A stretch of 64,000 nucleotides of DNA from the NCBI RefSeq assembly GCF_003584565.2, contig NZ_CP031010.1, positions 1,612,001 to 1,676,000 of the forward strand, written 5' to 3'. The translations under genes were made by a program, and so were the position numbers. Positions 36,104 to 45,333 of the stretch are shown in pieces (the first letter of the stretch is position 1; every line of letters begins with the position of its first letter). The notes beneath the pieces are model-generated. The model did no database searches. It had not been told where the DNA came from and saw only the letters and a program-made list of their open reading frames with translations. This DNA comes from Alteromonas sp. RKMC-009 (GTDB lineage: Bacteria > Pseudomonadota > Gammaproteobacteria > Enterobacterales > Alteromonadaceae).

Positions 36104-37111
36104 TTATTTTCCGCTGTGTTGTAAATAGCTTTTTACCGGCGGGACCTGATCGGTAAAAACGCCATCAACCGCCAGCGGCCCTGTCAGCAGTCCGAGGATC
36201 TGTTCTGCTGTCATACCTGTTGGCAGTGCATCAATTCTGAATGTATAAGGGTGAATAATCAGCCCTTCTTTTTTCGCAGTTGCCAGCCAGGAAGCAGGGA
36301 CAACTTTACCTTGCTGCATTGCCTGCATGTCCAGTAACTGTGGTAACCAGGGACCAATGCCATCAGCATATTTTGCGATATCATGCATGCCCTGTTCAGT
36401 CAGAAGTGCCTGGTAATCAGTGGGAGACTCACCCCAGCTGTTGTCAGCCAGCAATAAGACTACCTTGCCTTTAAAACCCAGCTCGTCGCGCAGACGCTTA
36501 ACTTCAGCAAAATCAAAACACTGTACATAAATATTGGCATTCCCGCCATTGAGGTCATAGCGCGCCAGTGTATCAAGCAGAAGTTGGCTGATATCTGTGC
36601 CTTCTTTTTTATGCCAGGCTGGCGACTTGATTTCAGTATAAAAGCCAATGTTGCTGTTAAATTCGCGGTTTAACTCACTGATGAGTTCTATATGTTCATC
36701 TAACGTAGCAATGGTAAACAGCGCTTTACTGCCATGATAGCGATTGGCAAACACTTGTTTTCCAGCGGTATCCGACCGTTCTTTTACTTGAAGAGTGCGC
36801 AATTCCGCTAACGTGAAATCCAGTGCATACCAACGGCCATCTTCACGGGCGCGGTCAGGAAACTTCGCGGCCACATTGGTTACTGTATCCAGATGAATAT
36901 CATGAAGTACAACCAGTTCACCATCTTTGGTGGCTACCACGTCCTGTTCGATGAAATCCGGTTGCTGGGCGAACGCCAGTGTTGCGGCTTCCAGCGTATG
37001 CTCGGGAAGATAGCCAGATGCACCTCTGTGAGCAATGATATCGAATGCAGCGGCACTGGTACTCAAACACAGCGTAGAAAAGGTGAAAGAGAGCAAAGTG
37101 TTTTTTAACAC
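36104..37111 (-). CDS. glpQ: Periplasmic glycerophosphodiester phosphodiesterase
   Basis: The 335-residue protein begins with a signal peptide (from GTG 37111, KNTLLSFTFSTLCLSTSAAA) and continues into a GDPD domain with the catalytic HRGASGYLPEHT (about residue 27) and HDIHLDTVTN metal-binding blocks. GlpQ hydrolyses glycerophosphodiesters from phospholipid breakdown to glycerol 3-phosphate. The GTG start is chosen because AAAGGA lies 8 nt upstream and the signal peptide fits; the longer frame adds 36 unlikely residues. Convergent with motY, 8 nt apart. Confidence 0.9.
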   Translation of the reverse strand: MLKNTLLSFTFSTLCLSTSAAAFDIIAHRGASGYLPEHTLEAATLAFAQQPDFIEQDVVATKDGELVVLHDIHLDTVTNVAAKFPDRAREDGRWYALDFTLAELRTLQVKERSDTAGKQVFANRYHGSKALFTIATLDEHIELISELNREFNSNIGFYTEIKSPAWHKKEGTDISQLLLDTLARYDLNGGNANIYVQCFDFAEVKRLRDELGFKGKVVLLLADNSWGESPTDYQALLTEQGMHDIAKYADGIGPWLPQLLDMQAMQQGKVVPASWLATAKKEGLIIHPYTFRIDALPTGMTAEQILGLLTGPLAVDGVFTDQVPPVKSYLQHSGK

Positions 37112-37277
37112 AAACAGATCCTTTATTGGTGAACGACACAGGTAACGACAGCAAAAGAAAAGCATACAGGATGTTTTTGCCGGAACCAAAACCTCTATTC
37201 TGGCGGGGAAAGAAGACATTTGTGTGACGTAGATCTGTAAAGGCGGAAGGTATGGTTAAAATGGTCAGTGAGGAAAG

Positions 37278-37316
37278 AGAACAGGGCGGCTCAGTAAATT
37301 CTGCGCCGCCCTGACA
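37278..37316 (-). terminator. Terminator-like hairpin after the repeat protein gene
   Basis: CAGGGCGGC (37282-37290) pairs with GCCGCCCTG (37305-37313) around 14 nt. On the minus strand it is followed by the T-rich TTCTCTTTCC. It lies between the gene at 37322 and glpQ. Confidence 0.55.
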
Positions 37317-37321
37317 TATGT

Positions 37322-37681
37322 TCAGAAGCGCTTAAACGGGGGACGACTGCCCTGTTTTTGACTTTGCTGTTCCGTTTCCAGCAGTTCAAACTGAGCGACA
37401 TCGTATACAGGCATCGTTGTTGTGATGCGACGGTACGGAGGCTTACCCCGCATGATGACCTCTTTCACTTCCACATATTCTTTAGGTTCGCCACCTGCCA
37501 ACTCAAGTTGAGCCACATCATGTACCGGCAGGCTGACTATTTTGCGTTTAAACGGTGGTTTACCGGCATAATCCACAACCTGGATATCAATCATTTCATT
37601 ATTTCGTGTTTCGCCGGCAGCCGCTCCGGTAAACAGGGCCGGTAAAACACATAAGCTCAGCAGAGAGAGGGTTCTTTTCAT
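37322..37681 (-). CDS. Secreted small protein with internal GKPP(F/Y) repeats
   Basis: The 119-residue protein has a signal peptide (MKRTLSLLSLCVLPALFTGAAAG) and two copies of a unit of about 45 residues: GKPPFKRKIVSLPVHDVAQLEL and GKPPYRRITTTMPVYDVAQFEL, with a third partial copy RPPFKRF at the C-terminus. I do not recognise the family. AAGGA precedes the ATG at good spacing. The basic, Pro-rich motif and periplasmic or secreted location suggest a binding role but no function can be given. Confidence 0.75.
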   Translation of the reverse strand: MKRTLSLLSLCVLPALFTGAAAGETRNNEMIDIQVVDYAGKPPFKRKIVSLPVHDVAQLELAGGEPKEYVEVKEVIMRGKPPYRRITTTMPVYDVAQFELLETEQQSQKQGSRPPFKRF

Positions 37682-37999
37682 AACAGTGTCCTTTTATTTG
37701 CATTAAAATGGTGCTTTATTCCATTGTATGGCTGAATAAAAATGAAACAATACTATCTGGAGATAGCTTTATTCTATCAGTCATGAAGTTTGAACAATGG
37801 TTAGCTATCAAATGTGGAGGATTTCACTGCATTTTTATCTTTTTGTGCTTTTTGGTGGTGCAATTTAGCTGGATGTGCACTTTTTTGGTTTGTTAAATAG
37901 ACACTGAGAGGTACGGGACAATGACAAATCAGTAACTTACCGGAATGGCGTTTAAGTTGCTGTAACTGTACAGGTATCGTCAGCAGGGCCGGAACAGTT
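37682..37999 (+). other. Intergenic region without a recognised gene
   Basis: A 318-nt AT-rich gap between divergent genes. It contains an inverted repeat CTATC/GATAG near 37754-37766 and a near-palindrome CTGTAACTGTACAG about 40 nt before the next ATG. A 62-codon plus-strand frame at 37708 has no ribosome site and a composition typical of chance. Confidence 0.35.
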
Positions 38000-38440
38000 A
38001 TGAAGTACATCATTTTATGGGTAGCAGCAATGCTGCTTACAACTGCGGTAGTTGCCAGTGAACAGGCGGTGCCACTTGACCAGAGTGCTGGCGGTACACT
38101 GTATCTTGAAGCGACGCTTGAATCGGCAGTCACAGCTTCATTTCTTCTCGACACCGGCTCCGGCTTGCTGACCTTAAATAAAGCAACTTTTGAGGCGTTA
38201 ACCAAAGGCCGGAAGCTTGAACAAACGGGGAAATCGGCAGCCAGACTGGCGAACGGAAAAATTCTCACTGTGTCGCAGTATCAGCTCAGTTCAATCCGTA
38301 TCGGACAGGCTTGCGAACTGGGTCCGGTAGAAGTTGCCGTGATGCCCGGAGGAAACAATATTCTGGGTATCAATACACTGCTTAAAGCGGCACCTATGAC
38401 CATCACGGCTGAATCCGTCACCCTGTCCGGTTGCCGCTGA
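38000..38440 (+). CDS. Retropepsin-like aspartic protease family protein, periplasmic
   Basis: The 146-residue protein has a signal peptide (MKYIILWVAAMLLTTAVVA) and the aspartic protease active-site motif LLDTGSG (about residue 50), then a GxNxLG-like NNILGINTL block near the C-terminus. This is the clan AA, single-domain layout, which works as a dimer. Substrate unknown. Convergent with nth, 4 nt apart. Confidence 0.75.
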   Translation: MKYIILWVAAMLLTTAVVASEQAVPLDQSAGGTLYLEATLESAVTASFLLDTGSGLLTLNKATFEALTKGRKLEQTGKSAARLANGKILTVSQYQLSSIRIGQACELGPVEVAVMPGGNNILGINTLLKAAPMTITAESVTLSGCR

Positions 38441-38444
38441 TAAA

Positions 38445-39080
38445 TCAGACTTCTGTTTTTTCCTTAAACTCACACAAGTCTTCAATAATACAGGAACCAC
38501 AACGTGGTTTGCGGGCGATGCAGGTGTAGCGGCCGTGAAGGATCAGCCAGTGGTGAACGTCGACCTTAAATTCAGCAGGCACGACTTTTAACAGCTTTTC
38601 TTCCACTTTGTCCACGTTCTTGCCCATGGCAAATTTAGTGCGGTTTGATACCCGGAAGATGTGAGTGTCCACAGCAATGGTGGGCCAGCCGAATGCTGTA
38701 TTCAGTACTACATTCGCCGTTTTACGGCCAACGCCCGGCAAAGCTTCCAGCGCCTCCCGGCTTTCCGGTACCTCGCCATTGTGCTTTTCAACAATGATCT
38801 GGCTGAGCTTGTGCACGTTTTCGGCTTTGGCATTGTAGAGGCCAATAGTTTTGATGTATTCCTTTAAACTATCTACGCCCAAATCTGCGATAGCCTGCGG
38901 CGTATTGGCCACGGGAAACAATTTGGCCGTCGCCTTATTCACACCCACATCGGTTGCCTGTGCGGATAAGGTCACTGCGACCAGCAATTCAAAGGGTGTA
39001 GTGAAGTTCAATTCAGTCGTGGGATGAGGATTAGCGTCTCTCAGCCGGGTCAGAATTTCCTTTCTTTTAGTATTATTCAT
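38445..39080 (-). CDS. nth: Endonuclease III (DNA glycosylase/AP lyase)
   Basis: Nth removes oxidised pyrimidines and nicks the abasic site. The 211-residue protein has the helix-hairpin-helix LPGVGRKTANVVLN with the catalytic Lys (about residue 120), the catalytic Asp in VDTHIFR and the C-x6-C-x2-C-x5-C [4Fe-4S] loop (CIARKPRCGSCIIEDLC). It follows rsxE by 8 nt; rsxABCDGE-nth is a conserved cluster. Confidence 0.97.
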   Translation of the reverse strand: MNNTKRKEILTRLRDANPHPTTELNFTTPFELLVAVTLSAQATDVGVNKATAKLFPVANTPQAIADLGVDSLKEYIKTIGLYNAKAENVHKLSQIIVEKHNGEVPESREALEALPGVGRKTANVVLNTAFGWPTIAVDTHIFRVSNRTKFAMGKNVDKVEEKLLKVVPAEFKVDVHHWLILHGRYTCIARKPRCGSCIIEDLCEFKEKTEV

Positions 39081-39088
39081 AGCAAAAC

Positions 39089-39781
39089 TTAACTTTCAGC
39101 AGTTACCCTGATTCGGGTGACGGTTTTGGCTTCCGGAACCTTTTTGGCAGCCATCCGCGCGTCGATAACATTTTTAAGAGCAATGAGCAGACCCATGCCA
39201 ATGAATGCGCCCGGCGGCAAAATAGCGAGCAGGAAAGGCTGGTCTGTATCAAACAAAGTAATGGTCCAGTTGGTCGCTATGCTGCCAAAAAGACGGTCGG
39301 CTCCGCTTAGCAGGGTACCGGAACCCAGCGCTTCGCGCATGGCGCCTAGTAACATCAGCACAGCAGTAAACCCTGCACCCATCATCAGGCCGTCAAGGGC
39401 TGCCGGCAGGACCGGATTCTTCGAGGCAAAGGCTTCAGCCCGGCCAATGATGGCGCAATTTGTCACAATTAACGGAATAAAAATGCCCAGTGTTAAATAG
39501 AGTTCGTAAGTAAAGGCGTTCATCAGTAGCTGAACAACGGTTACAAAACCTGCAATTACCATCACGAACACCGGGATCCGGATTTCGTTCCTGACAATAT
39601 TTCGTACCAGACTCACGGTAATATTTGAACCAACCAGCACCAATGTGGTTGCCAGCCCCAGGCCAAGCCCGTTAATAACTGTTGCGGTGACCGCAAGAAG
39701 GGGGCATAAACCCAGAAGCTGAACCAGTGCCGGATTATTTTTCCATAAACCTTCGATGGTCAGATTTTTCCACTCACTCAT
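39089..39781 (-). CDS. rsxE: Rsx/Rnf electron transport complex subunit E
   Basis: The 230-residue protein has six membrane helices and the RnfE/NqrD family start with [18 protein letters not shown], a conserved Cys region that joins RsxA in binding a membrane [2Fe-2S] cluster. The complex moves electrons from NADH or ferredoxin; Rsx in E. coli keeps SoxR reduced. Its start overlaps rsxG by 4 bases. Confidence 0.95.
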   Translation of the reverse strand: MSEWKNLTIEGLWKNNPALVQLLGLCPLLAVTATVINGLGLGLATTLVLVGSNITVSLVRNIVRNEIRIPVFVMVIAGFVTVVQLLMNAFTYELYLTLGIFIPLIVTNCAIIGRAEAFASKNPVLPAALDGLMMGAGFTAVLMLLGAMREALGSGTLLSGADRLFGSIATNWTITLFDTDQPFLLAILPPGAFIGMGLLIALKNVIDARMAAKKVPEAKTVTRIRVTAES

Positions 39782-40428
39782 TCTGAACCTCCGGGTTGCT
39801 TAGCCATGCAATTAACTGGCAGGGCAAATAAAGACTCACGGTTTGCTTCCACATACAACAGGGCCCGTTTTACTGCACCTGTAACGGCACGGGGAGTAAT
39901 CGTTGCGCCGGTAAACTGGTCAAATTTGCCACCGTCTTTTTTTACCTGCCATTTGTTCAGCGCCGAATCATCGAAGGACTCACCGTTGAAAGACGTTATC
40001 CAGTCACTGACTGACAATTCAATTTTGTCACCCAGCCCTGGAGTTTCCTGATGTCTCACAGTCCGCACGCCGGTTACCGTCATGTCATCAGTGACACCGA
40101 TAACAATGGCAATATCCCCACTGTAACCGTCCGGTGCCACAGCTTCAATAGCAAGGGCGGCGGGCTCTCCGTTTAACCGTGCACGGTAAACGTGGCGTAA
40201 AGTGCCCGGCTTACCAAGCAGCGGATCAGTGACGGCGGTGCAATCTGCATACAGTTCATTATCATAAAGCGACTGGGGTACCACTGCGTTCAGCAAAGAC
40301 ATCAATTTTTGCTGTTCCTGCTCTGCAATGCGCGACTCAGTGCCGAAAAAAGTAGTGGCAATTAAACCGGTGGTCACAATGGCAAAAGCGCCCAGCATCA
40401 CGCCATTTTTCACAATACTGTTCATCAT
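39778..40428 (-). CDS. rsxG: Rsx/Rnf electron transport complex subunit G
   Basis: The 216-residue protein has one N-terminal membrane helix and a periplasmic FMN-binding domain. The flavin is attached to a Thr in the [11 protein letters not shown] motif (about residue 172). Start overlaps the rsxD stop by 4 bases (ATGA). A second ATG follows immediately, so the exact start codon is either of the two. Confidence 0.95.
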   Translation of the reverse strand: MMNSIVKNGVMLGAFAIVTTGLIATTFFGTESRIAEQEQQKLMSLLNAVVPQSLYDNELYADCTAVTDPLLGKPGTLRHVYRARLNGEPAALAIEAVAPDGYSGDIAIVIGVTDDMTVTGVRTVRHQETPGLGDKIELSVSDWITSFNGESFDDSALNKWQVKKDGGKFDQFTGATITPRAVTGAVKRALLYVEANRESLFALPVNCMAKQPGGSE

Positions 40429-41498
40429 GCTTTACCCCGCGGATGGCCGTAGGTGCGCGGACGGGTGTAATAATCGATTAGCGGCACAGCCATGTTCATG
40501 ATAATGACCGCAAAGGCGACCGCATCAGGATACCCGCCAAACGTACGGATAATCACAATCCAGAATCCGATGAGCGCGCCAAATACTATCCGACCTCTTG
40601 CTGTGGTGGAGGCGGAAACCGGATCAGTGGCAATGAAAAACGCACCGAATAATACGCTGCCGTTGATAAGGTGAAACACCGGTGACGCGTAGATATCCTG
40701 ATTGAGCAGATGAAGAAATAAAGCGCACAGGGCAACGCTGGCGATCATGCTGCCGGGAATGTGCCAGCTGATAACCTTCAGACGCCACAGCGCCAGCCCG
40801 CCAAGGGCCCAGGCTGCGCTTACCCAGGACCAGCCTGCGGCACCGCTGTCAAAAAGGCCGCCATCGTAAATTGGCGATGCCAGTAACTCAGAGTGAGTTG
40901 AAGAACGGGTCAGGCCGGTTTTCAACTGATCCAACGGCGTCGCAGATGTCATGCCGTCAGCCACATCCCTGATTTGAGTAACATCCAGACCGGTTTGCGT
41001 ATAACCGGTAAAAATCAGGCTCAATGTATCTGCAAAGGATAATGCTGCCGCTCTTACGCCTTCCGGTGGCAGCCACTGAGTCATTGCCGCAGGGAAAGAT
41101 ACCAGCAGCACGACATAAGCCACCATCGCCGGATTGAACAGGTTATAGCCCAATCCGCCGTAAAGCTGTTTCACGATTGCTATGGCGAAAAAAGTGCCGG
41201 TGACGGTCATCCACCAGGGCAGAGTAGGAGGGATACTGACTGCCAGCAGGCAGGCTGTGAGTACGGCACTGTAATCAGACAGATTGCGTTTAACCTGTTT
41301 GTTACGCAGAGACAAAATCGCGGCTTCTGTTGCCAGTGCTGTAGCAACAGCAAGGAACGCCTGAATGACGACGCCCCAGCCAAAGAATACAACCTGACAA
41401 GCAATACCCGGCAACATGGCGTACAGCACCAGGCGCATGACCTGACTGGTATCACGCTTTGCGCGTAAGTGAGGGGAACTGGCAAGATTTAGTTTCAT
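40425..41498 (-). CDS. rsxD: Rsx/Rnf electron transport complex subunit D
   Basis: The 357-residue protein has about nine membrane helices and the covalent FMN site SATPLDQ (about residue 170), the SGAT-like motif of RnfD/NqrB proteins. It carries electrons across the membrane in the complex. It directly abuts rsxC. Confidence 0.95.
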   Translation of the reverse strand: MKLNLASSPHLRAKRDTSQVMRLVLYAMLPGIACQVVFFGWGVVIQAFLAVATALATEAAILSLRNKQVKRNLSDYSAVLTACLLAVSIPPTLPWWMTVTGTFFAIAIVKQLYGGLGYNLFNPAMVAYVVLLVSFPAAMTQWLPPEGVRAAALSFADTLSLIFTGYTQTGLDVTQIRDVADGMTSATPLDQLKTGLTRSSTHSELLASPIYDGGLFDSGAAGWSWVSAAWALGGLALWRLKVISWHIPGSMIASVALCALFLHLLNQDIYASPVFHLINGSVLFGAFFIATDPVSASTTARGRIVFGALIGFWIVIIRTFGGYPDAVAFAVIIMNMAVPLIDYYTRPRTYGHPRGKA

Positions 41499-43847
41499 TT
41501 AGTCATTATTCCCGTTGTCTCTGGCGGCTTTTTTCGCTTTTGCTTTTGCAACCGCAGCAGCAATACGGGCTTTCTTTTCATCCGCAGGATCTGCTTTTTT
41601 TTGTACTGTGTCTGAATCAGCCTGTGCATCTGTTTGCTTGTCAGCGTCGGGTTTATCAGTCGTTTCCTGAGCCCCTGCTCCGGTTTTTGCATCCTGTTCC
41701 GGTGCGCCATCATTGTCTTTTGCCGCCTTTTTCGCTTTTGCTTTGGCAACAGCGGCTGCGATACGCGCTTTTCTGGCTTCTTCAGCAGACGGTGCTGCAG
41801 GGGAGGATTGGGTTGCTTCAGGTTCTTTTTGTGCCGGTTCTGTTTGTACCGGCGGTTTTTCGCTGTTGTCGTCTGCAGACTGTTGCGCTTCTCTGGCCGC
41901 CTTTTTGGCTTTAGCTCTGGCTATGGCTGCTGCAACTGCAGCTTTCTTATTGTCAGTTTCGCCTTCCGGTGCAGGAGCGGCGTCAGCGGGATCAGCAGGA
42001 GGCGTTGCATTTTGAGCTGCTTTCTTAGCTTTCGCTCTGGCTATGGCTGCTGCAACTGCGGCTTTCTTATTGTCAGTTTCGCCTTCCGGTGCAGGAGCGG
42101 CGTCAGCGGAATCAGCAGGAGGCGTTGCATTTTGAGCTGCTTTCTTAGCTTTCGCCCGGGCGATGGCTGCTGCGACTGCGGCCTTCTTATCAGTTGCAGC
42201 AGGAGTTTCGTCCTGTGAAGCGGGGGCCGTTTCCGGTTGCGCTTCTGCTTTTTGTGCTGCCGCTTTGCGGGCTTTGGCACGTGCCAGTGCGGCCGCTACT
42301 TTATCTTTGGGTGCTGTATCGCTGCTTGGCGAGGCAGGAGCGTCAGTTACCGGTTGTGCGGCAGCTGCCAGCCTTGCTTCTTTGGCTTTACGATGCTTCG
42401 CTTCCCGCTCTTCTTTTTCCCGTTCAAGACGGGCCTTGCGGGCTTCGAAACGTTCTTTGGCTTTGTCTGCTTTCGCTTTTTCGTCAAGCTCCAGGCGAAT
42501 GTCAGCTTTGGCTTTACGGTAATAATGAACCAGCGGTATTTCACTGGGGCATACATAAGCGCAGGCACCGCATTCGATACAATCAAACAGATTATATTCC
42601 TGTGCCTTATCGTATTCTTTCGCTTTACTGTGCCAGTACAATTGCTGCGGAAGCAATGTTGCCGGACAGGCATCAGCACAGGCACTGCAACGGATACAGG
42701 CGCGTTCGTCGTCACCGTTGGTGAGTTCACCTGTAGCCGGTACCAACAGACAGTTGGTGGTTTTTACCACTGGTACCGCGGCGTCATTTAAGGTAAAGCC
42801 CATCATCGGGCCGCCCATGATGACCTGTGGCGTTGTCTGCTTTTCACCGAGGTAACCCGCCTGAGACAACACGTGATTCACCGGTGTCCCAAGGCGAACA
42901 CGATAGTTTCCGGGGCGTTTAACTGCCTGACCTGTGACAGTGACGATCCTTTCGATCAGGGGTTTACCTTCAATAACGGCTTGAGCAACTGCAAAGCAGG
43001 TACCCACATTGAACATGGTCACACCCACATCAAGAGGTAATCCTTTGCGGGGCACTTCACGGCCGGTAACGACCTGAATAAGTTGTTTTTCACCGCCGGC
43101 AGGATACTTTGTCTCTACTGTTGCCACACGGATGTGGGGCAGGGTTTCAACCTGTTTTGATAAAACCCTGATGGCTTCTGGTTTGTTGTCTTCAATGGCG
43201 ATCACCACGCATTTGGGTGACAGCAGGTGTACAAGAATTTCAATACCGGCCATGATGCCGTCAGCGTGCTCACGCATCAGCCTGTCGTCTGACGTGATGT
43301 AAGGCTCGCATTCCACGCCGTTGATGATCAGAAACTCAACTGGCTTGTTGGTATTCACCTTAATGTGGCTGGGAAAGCCGGCGCCTCCCATACCTGAAAT
43401 TCCTGCATCACATAACCTTTCAGTCAGTAACACCTTTTCTTCTTTTACATAGTCGGGGCAGGGAGAAAGAGGATACCAGGTATCATGGCCATCGGCTTTC
43501 AGCGTCACACAAAGTTCATCCAAACCACTGGGATGAGCGGTAACATGCTGCGATATGCTGGCTATGGTACCGGAGGTGGGCGCATGGACAGGCACAGAAA
43601 AAGGCTGGCTGGACTGAGTCAGTGGCTGACCTTTGAGAACCTTATCGCCGGGGCGCACCAGTAACGTGCCTTCTGTACCAATATGCTGGCGTACCGGCAC
43701 GACGTATTCCTTTGCCAGCGGCAGATCCACTATTTGAGTCTGATTCGAAAGCCCTTTATGACCTTCAGGATGTACGCCACCGGGAAAGCTGCTGAGCTGA
43801 CCCTTATCCAGCCGGGCCAGAACATCTTCATAAACAGGAAACATCAC
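41499..43847 (-). CDS. rsxC: Rsx/Rnf electron transport complex subunit C with repetitive Ala/Lys tail
   Basis: The 782-residue peripheral subunit has the RnfC/NqrF-type N-terminal domains, the NADH/FMN region with GGAGFPSHIK (about residue 155) and two [4Fe-4S] motifs, CIRCSACADACP and CIECGACAYVCP (residues about 380-435). A long tail (about 480-782) follows, rich in Ala, Lys, Glu and Pro, with six units of the type AAxARAKAKKAA separated by acidic linkers. This tail is far longer than the catalytic core needs and is variable in the family. Two units come from a 120-bp tandem duplication. Confidence 0.95.
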   Translation of the reverse strand: MMFPVYEDVLARLDKGQLSSFPGGVHPEGHKGLSNQTQIVDLPLAKEYVVPVRQHIGTEGTLLVRPGDKVLKGQPLTQSSQPFSVPVHAPTSGTIASISQHVTAHPSGLDELCVTLKADGHDTWYPLSPCPDYVKEEKVLLTERLCDAGISGMGGAGFPSHIKVNTNKPVEFLIINGVECEPYITSDDRLMREHADGIMAGIEILVHLLSPKCVVIAIEDNKPEAIRVLSKQVETLPHIRVATVETKYPAGGEKQLIQVVTGREVPRKGLPLDVGVTMFNVGTCFAVAQAVIEGKPLIERIVTVTGQAVKRPGNYRVRLGTPVNHVLSQAGYLGEKQTTPQVIMGGPMMGFTLNDAAVPVVKTTNCLLVPATGELTNGDDERACIRCSACADACPATLLPQQLYWHSKAKEYDKAQEYNLFDCIECGACAYVCPSEIPLVHYYRKAKADIRLELDEKAKADKAKERFEARKARLEREKEEREAKHRKAKEARLAAAAQPVTDAPASPSSDTAPKDKVAAALARAKARKAAAQKAEAQPETAPASQDETPAATDKKAAVAAAIARAKAKKAAQNATPPADSADAAPAPEGETDNKKAAVAAAIARAKAKKAAQNATPPADPADAAPAPEGETDNKKAAVAAAIARAKAKKAAREAQQSADDNSEKPPVQTEPAQKEPEATQSSPAAPSAEEARKARIAAAVAKAKAKKAAKDNDGAPEQDAKTGAGAQETTDKPDADKQTDAQADSDTVQKKADPADEKKARIAAAVAKAKAKKAARDNGNND
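41941..42180 (-). repeat. 120-bp tandem duplication in rsxC
   Basis: The blocks 41941-42060 and 42061-42180 are identical except for about six positions, most of them near the end of the second block. Each encodes 40 residues including KKAAVAAAIARAKAKKAA and DAAPAPEGETDN. Being a multiple of three, it keeps the frame. Confidence 0.95.
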
Positions 43848-43849
43848 GA

Positions 43850-44419
43850 TTACGACACCATCTTAATTGGAATATCGCCTTTGGGCGTTTTATCAAAATC
43901 CCATTTCCATGACGCCGTTGTGGTTTCAACGGGCACCATGTCGATACAGTCAACAGGGCAGGGGTCCACGCAGAGATCACAACCCGTACATTCCTGAGTC
44001 AGCACCGTGTGCATATGTTTTGCAGCGCCCAGAATGGCATCTACCGGACATGCCTGAATACATTTGGTACAGCCGATACATTCATCTTCGCGGATGAAGG
44101 CGACTTTTTTCACGTCTTCTTCACCGTGGGCTGAATCGAGGGGTTTGGCTTCTTTACCGGTCAGGTCGGCAAGTTTTTTAATCGTGGACTCGCCGCCGGG
44201 CGGACATTTATTAATGTCATCACCGTTCGCAATTGCTTCTGCATAGGGGCGGCAACCCGGATAACCACACTGACCACATTGCGTTTGCGGTAAGATTTCA
44301 TCGATTTGCTCAACCAGAGGGTCGGCTTCAACTTTAAAGCGGATACTGGCGTAGCCTAAAAGCAGGCCGAATGCGACGGCAAGTACGCCGATGGCGATAA
44401 GTGCTACTGATATCGTCAT
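43850..44419 (-). CDS. rsxB: Rsx/Rnf electron transport complex subunit B
   Basis: The 189-residue protein has an N-terminal membrane anchor ([21 protein letters not shown]), a 4Fe-4S domain with [16 protein letters not shown] (about residue 50) and two ferredoxin motifs, [12 protein letters not shown] and [12 protein letters not shown]. It passes electrons within the complex. The ATG overlaps the rsxA stop by one base and rsxC follows after 2 nt. Confidence 0.96.
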   Translation of the reverse strand: MTISVALIAIGVLAVAFGLLLGYASIRFKVEADPLVEQIDEILPQTQCGQCGYPGCRPYAEAIANGDDINKCPPGGESTIKKLADLTGKEAKPLDSAHGEEDVKKVAFIREDECIGCTKCIQACPVDAILGAAKHMHTVLTQECTGCDLCVDPCPVDCIDMVPVETTTASWKWDFDKTPKGDIPIKMVS

Positions 44420-45000
44420 TATAATTTCACCAGACCGCTGAAACCCATAAATGCCAGCGACATAAGGCCGGCGGTAACCATGGCAATAGAAGCGCCTTTA
44501 AAAGCCACCGGAACATCTGCTGCGGCCAGACGTTCACGCATTGCAGCGAATAAAATAAGCACAAGAGAAAAACCAACAGAAGCACCGAAGCCGTAAATCA
44601 GGCTCTCAATGAGATTATGTTGCTCTGTCAGGTTTAGCAGCGCAACACCCAAAACCGCGCAGTTGGTAGTGATAAGAGGCAGAAATATTCCGAGTAGCCG
44701 GTATAAGGTCGGGCTGGTCTTGTGCACGACCATTTCAGTGAACTGTACCACGACGGCAATCACCAGGATGAATGCCAGTGTACGCAGATAACCGATGCCC
44801 AGGGGCACAAGCAGCCACGTTTCGACCAGATAACTGGTGACAGATGCCAGTGTTAAAACAAAGGATGTCGCCATGGCCATGCCAATGGCCGTTTCAAGTT
44901 TTCCGGACACGCCCATAAAGGGGCATAAACCCAGAAACTTAACCAGCACGAAATTGTTAACGAGTACTGTACCCACAAGGAGTAACAAAAAATCTGTCAT
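44419..45000 (-). CDS. rsxA: Rsx/Rnf electron transport complex subunit A
   Basis: The 193-residue, six-helix protein is a close match to RsxA/Rnf[21 protein letters not shown] near the N-terminus holds the Cys that binds the membrane iron-sulphur cluster together with RsxE. First gene of the rsxABCDGE-nth operon. It has no clear Shine-Dalgarno site. The phage module begins on the other side of its promoter region. Confidence 0.96.
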   Translation of the reverse strand: MTDFLLLLVGTVLVNNFVLVKFLGLCPFMGVSGKLETAIGMAMATSFVLTLASVTSYLVETWLLVPLGIGYLRTLAFILVIAVVVQFTEMVVHKTSPTLYRLLGIFLPLITTNCAVLGVALLNLTEQHNLIESLIYGFGASVGFSLVLILFAAMRERLAAADVPVAFKGASIAMVTAGLMSLAFMGFSGLVKL

Positions 45001-45068
45001 AGTAAAAGCAGTGAACGCATATTGGACATTAGAAAATTTAAAAAACAGCAGTGTCTGTCACGTTGCGT

Positions 45069-45121
45069 ATTATCGCTTTTTGTCGCGCGATTAACAACTT
45101 AATACAAATGAGAATAATTTA
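45069..45121 (-). promoter_or_regulatory. Predicted rsx operon promoter and Fur-like site
   Basis: On the minus strand, -35 TTGTTA (45092-45097), a 17-nt spacer and -10 GATAAT (45069-45074) lie 70 bp upstream of rsxA. Just upstream, 45103-45121 contains AATGAGAATAATT, 11 of 13 core bases of a Fur site, but only about 11 of 19 over the full site. Confidence 0.5.
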
Positions 45122-45187
45122 AAGAAATGAATTTCTGCGATGAAACAAAGAGGAGAAATAAGAGTGGCTCCCCGCCCCGTCCTTACT

Positions 45188-45281
45188 GGGAACTATTAAC
45201 GTTCCATTCATCCAATTTCGCCGCAAACTCCCGCCATCATTGAGAAAGGCGGCATAAGGACAATTTCTTCTAATAGTTCCC
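45188..45281. repeat. 11-bp inverted repeat at the host/prophage junction
   Basis: GGGAACTATTA (45188-45198) and TAATAGTTCCC (45271-45281) are exact inverted copies 72 bp apart. The left copy also forms GGAAC-TATTAAC-GTTCC (45189-45205), and a CCGCC/GGCGG pair lies between the arms. The area upstream of terS and next to a G/C-rich run (45164-45180) could be a cos/packaging site, an attachment region or an operator. Confidence 0.6.
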
Positions 45282-45292
45282 CTGTACCAAAG

Positions 45293-45309
45293 TTGCCCTA
45301 ACCCTGCTG
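45293..45309 (+). promoter_or_regulatory. Phage 17-bp motif, copy 1 (before terS)
   Basis: TTGCCCTAACCCTGCTG, exact copy, 24 bp before the terS ATG. It contains the direct repeat CCCTA-ACCCT. A CGACA element follows further downstream, as in copy 3, though the fit is weaker. Confidence 0.7.
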
Positions 45310-45333
45310 CTGGGGCAAAACGACAATACAGAC

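Noticed and set aside
37955..37980. CTGTAACTGTACAG as a LexA box
   Set aside because: The half-sites are 6 nt apart; LexA needs 8, so the spacing is wrong.
41941..42180. CRISPR-like or mobile repeat
   Set aside because: It is a coding tandem duplication in frame, without spacers or terminal repeats.
41634..42791. Several long plus-strand frames opposite rsxC
   Set aside because: They are antisense shadows of the Ala/Lys-rich rsxC tail, give Cys/Arg/Phe-rich products without domains, and lack ribosome sites.
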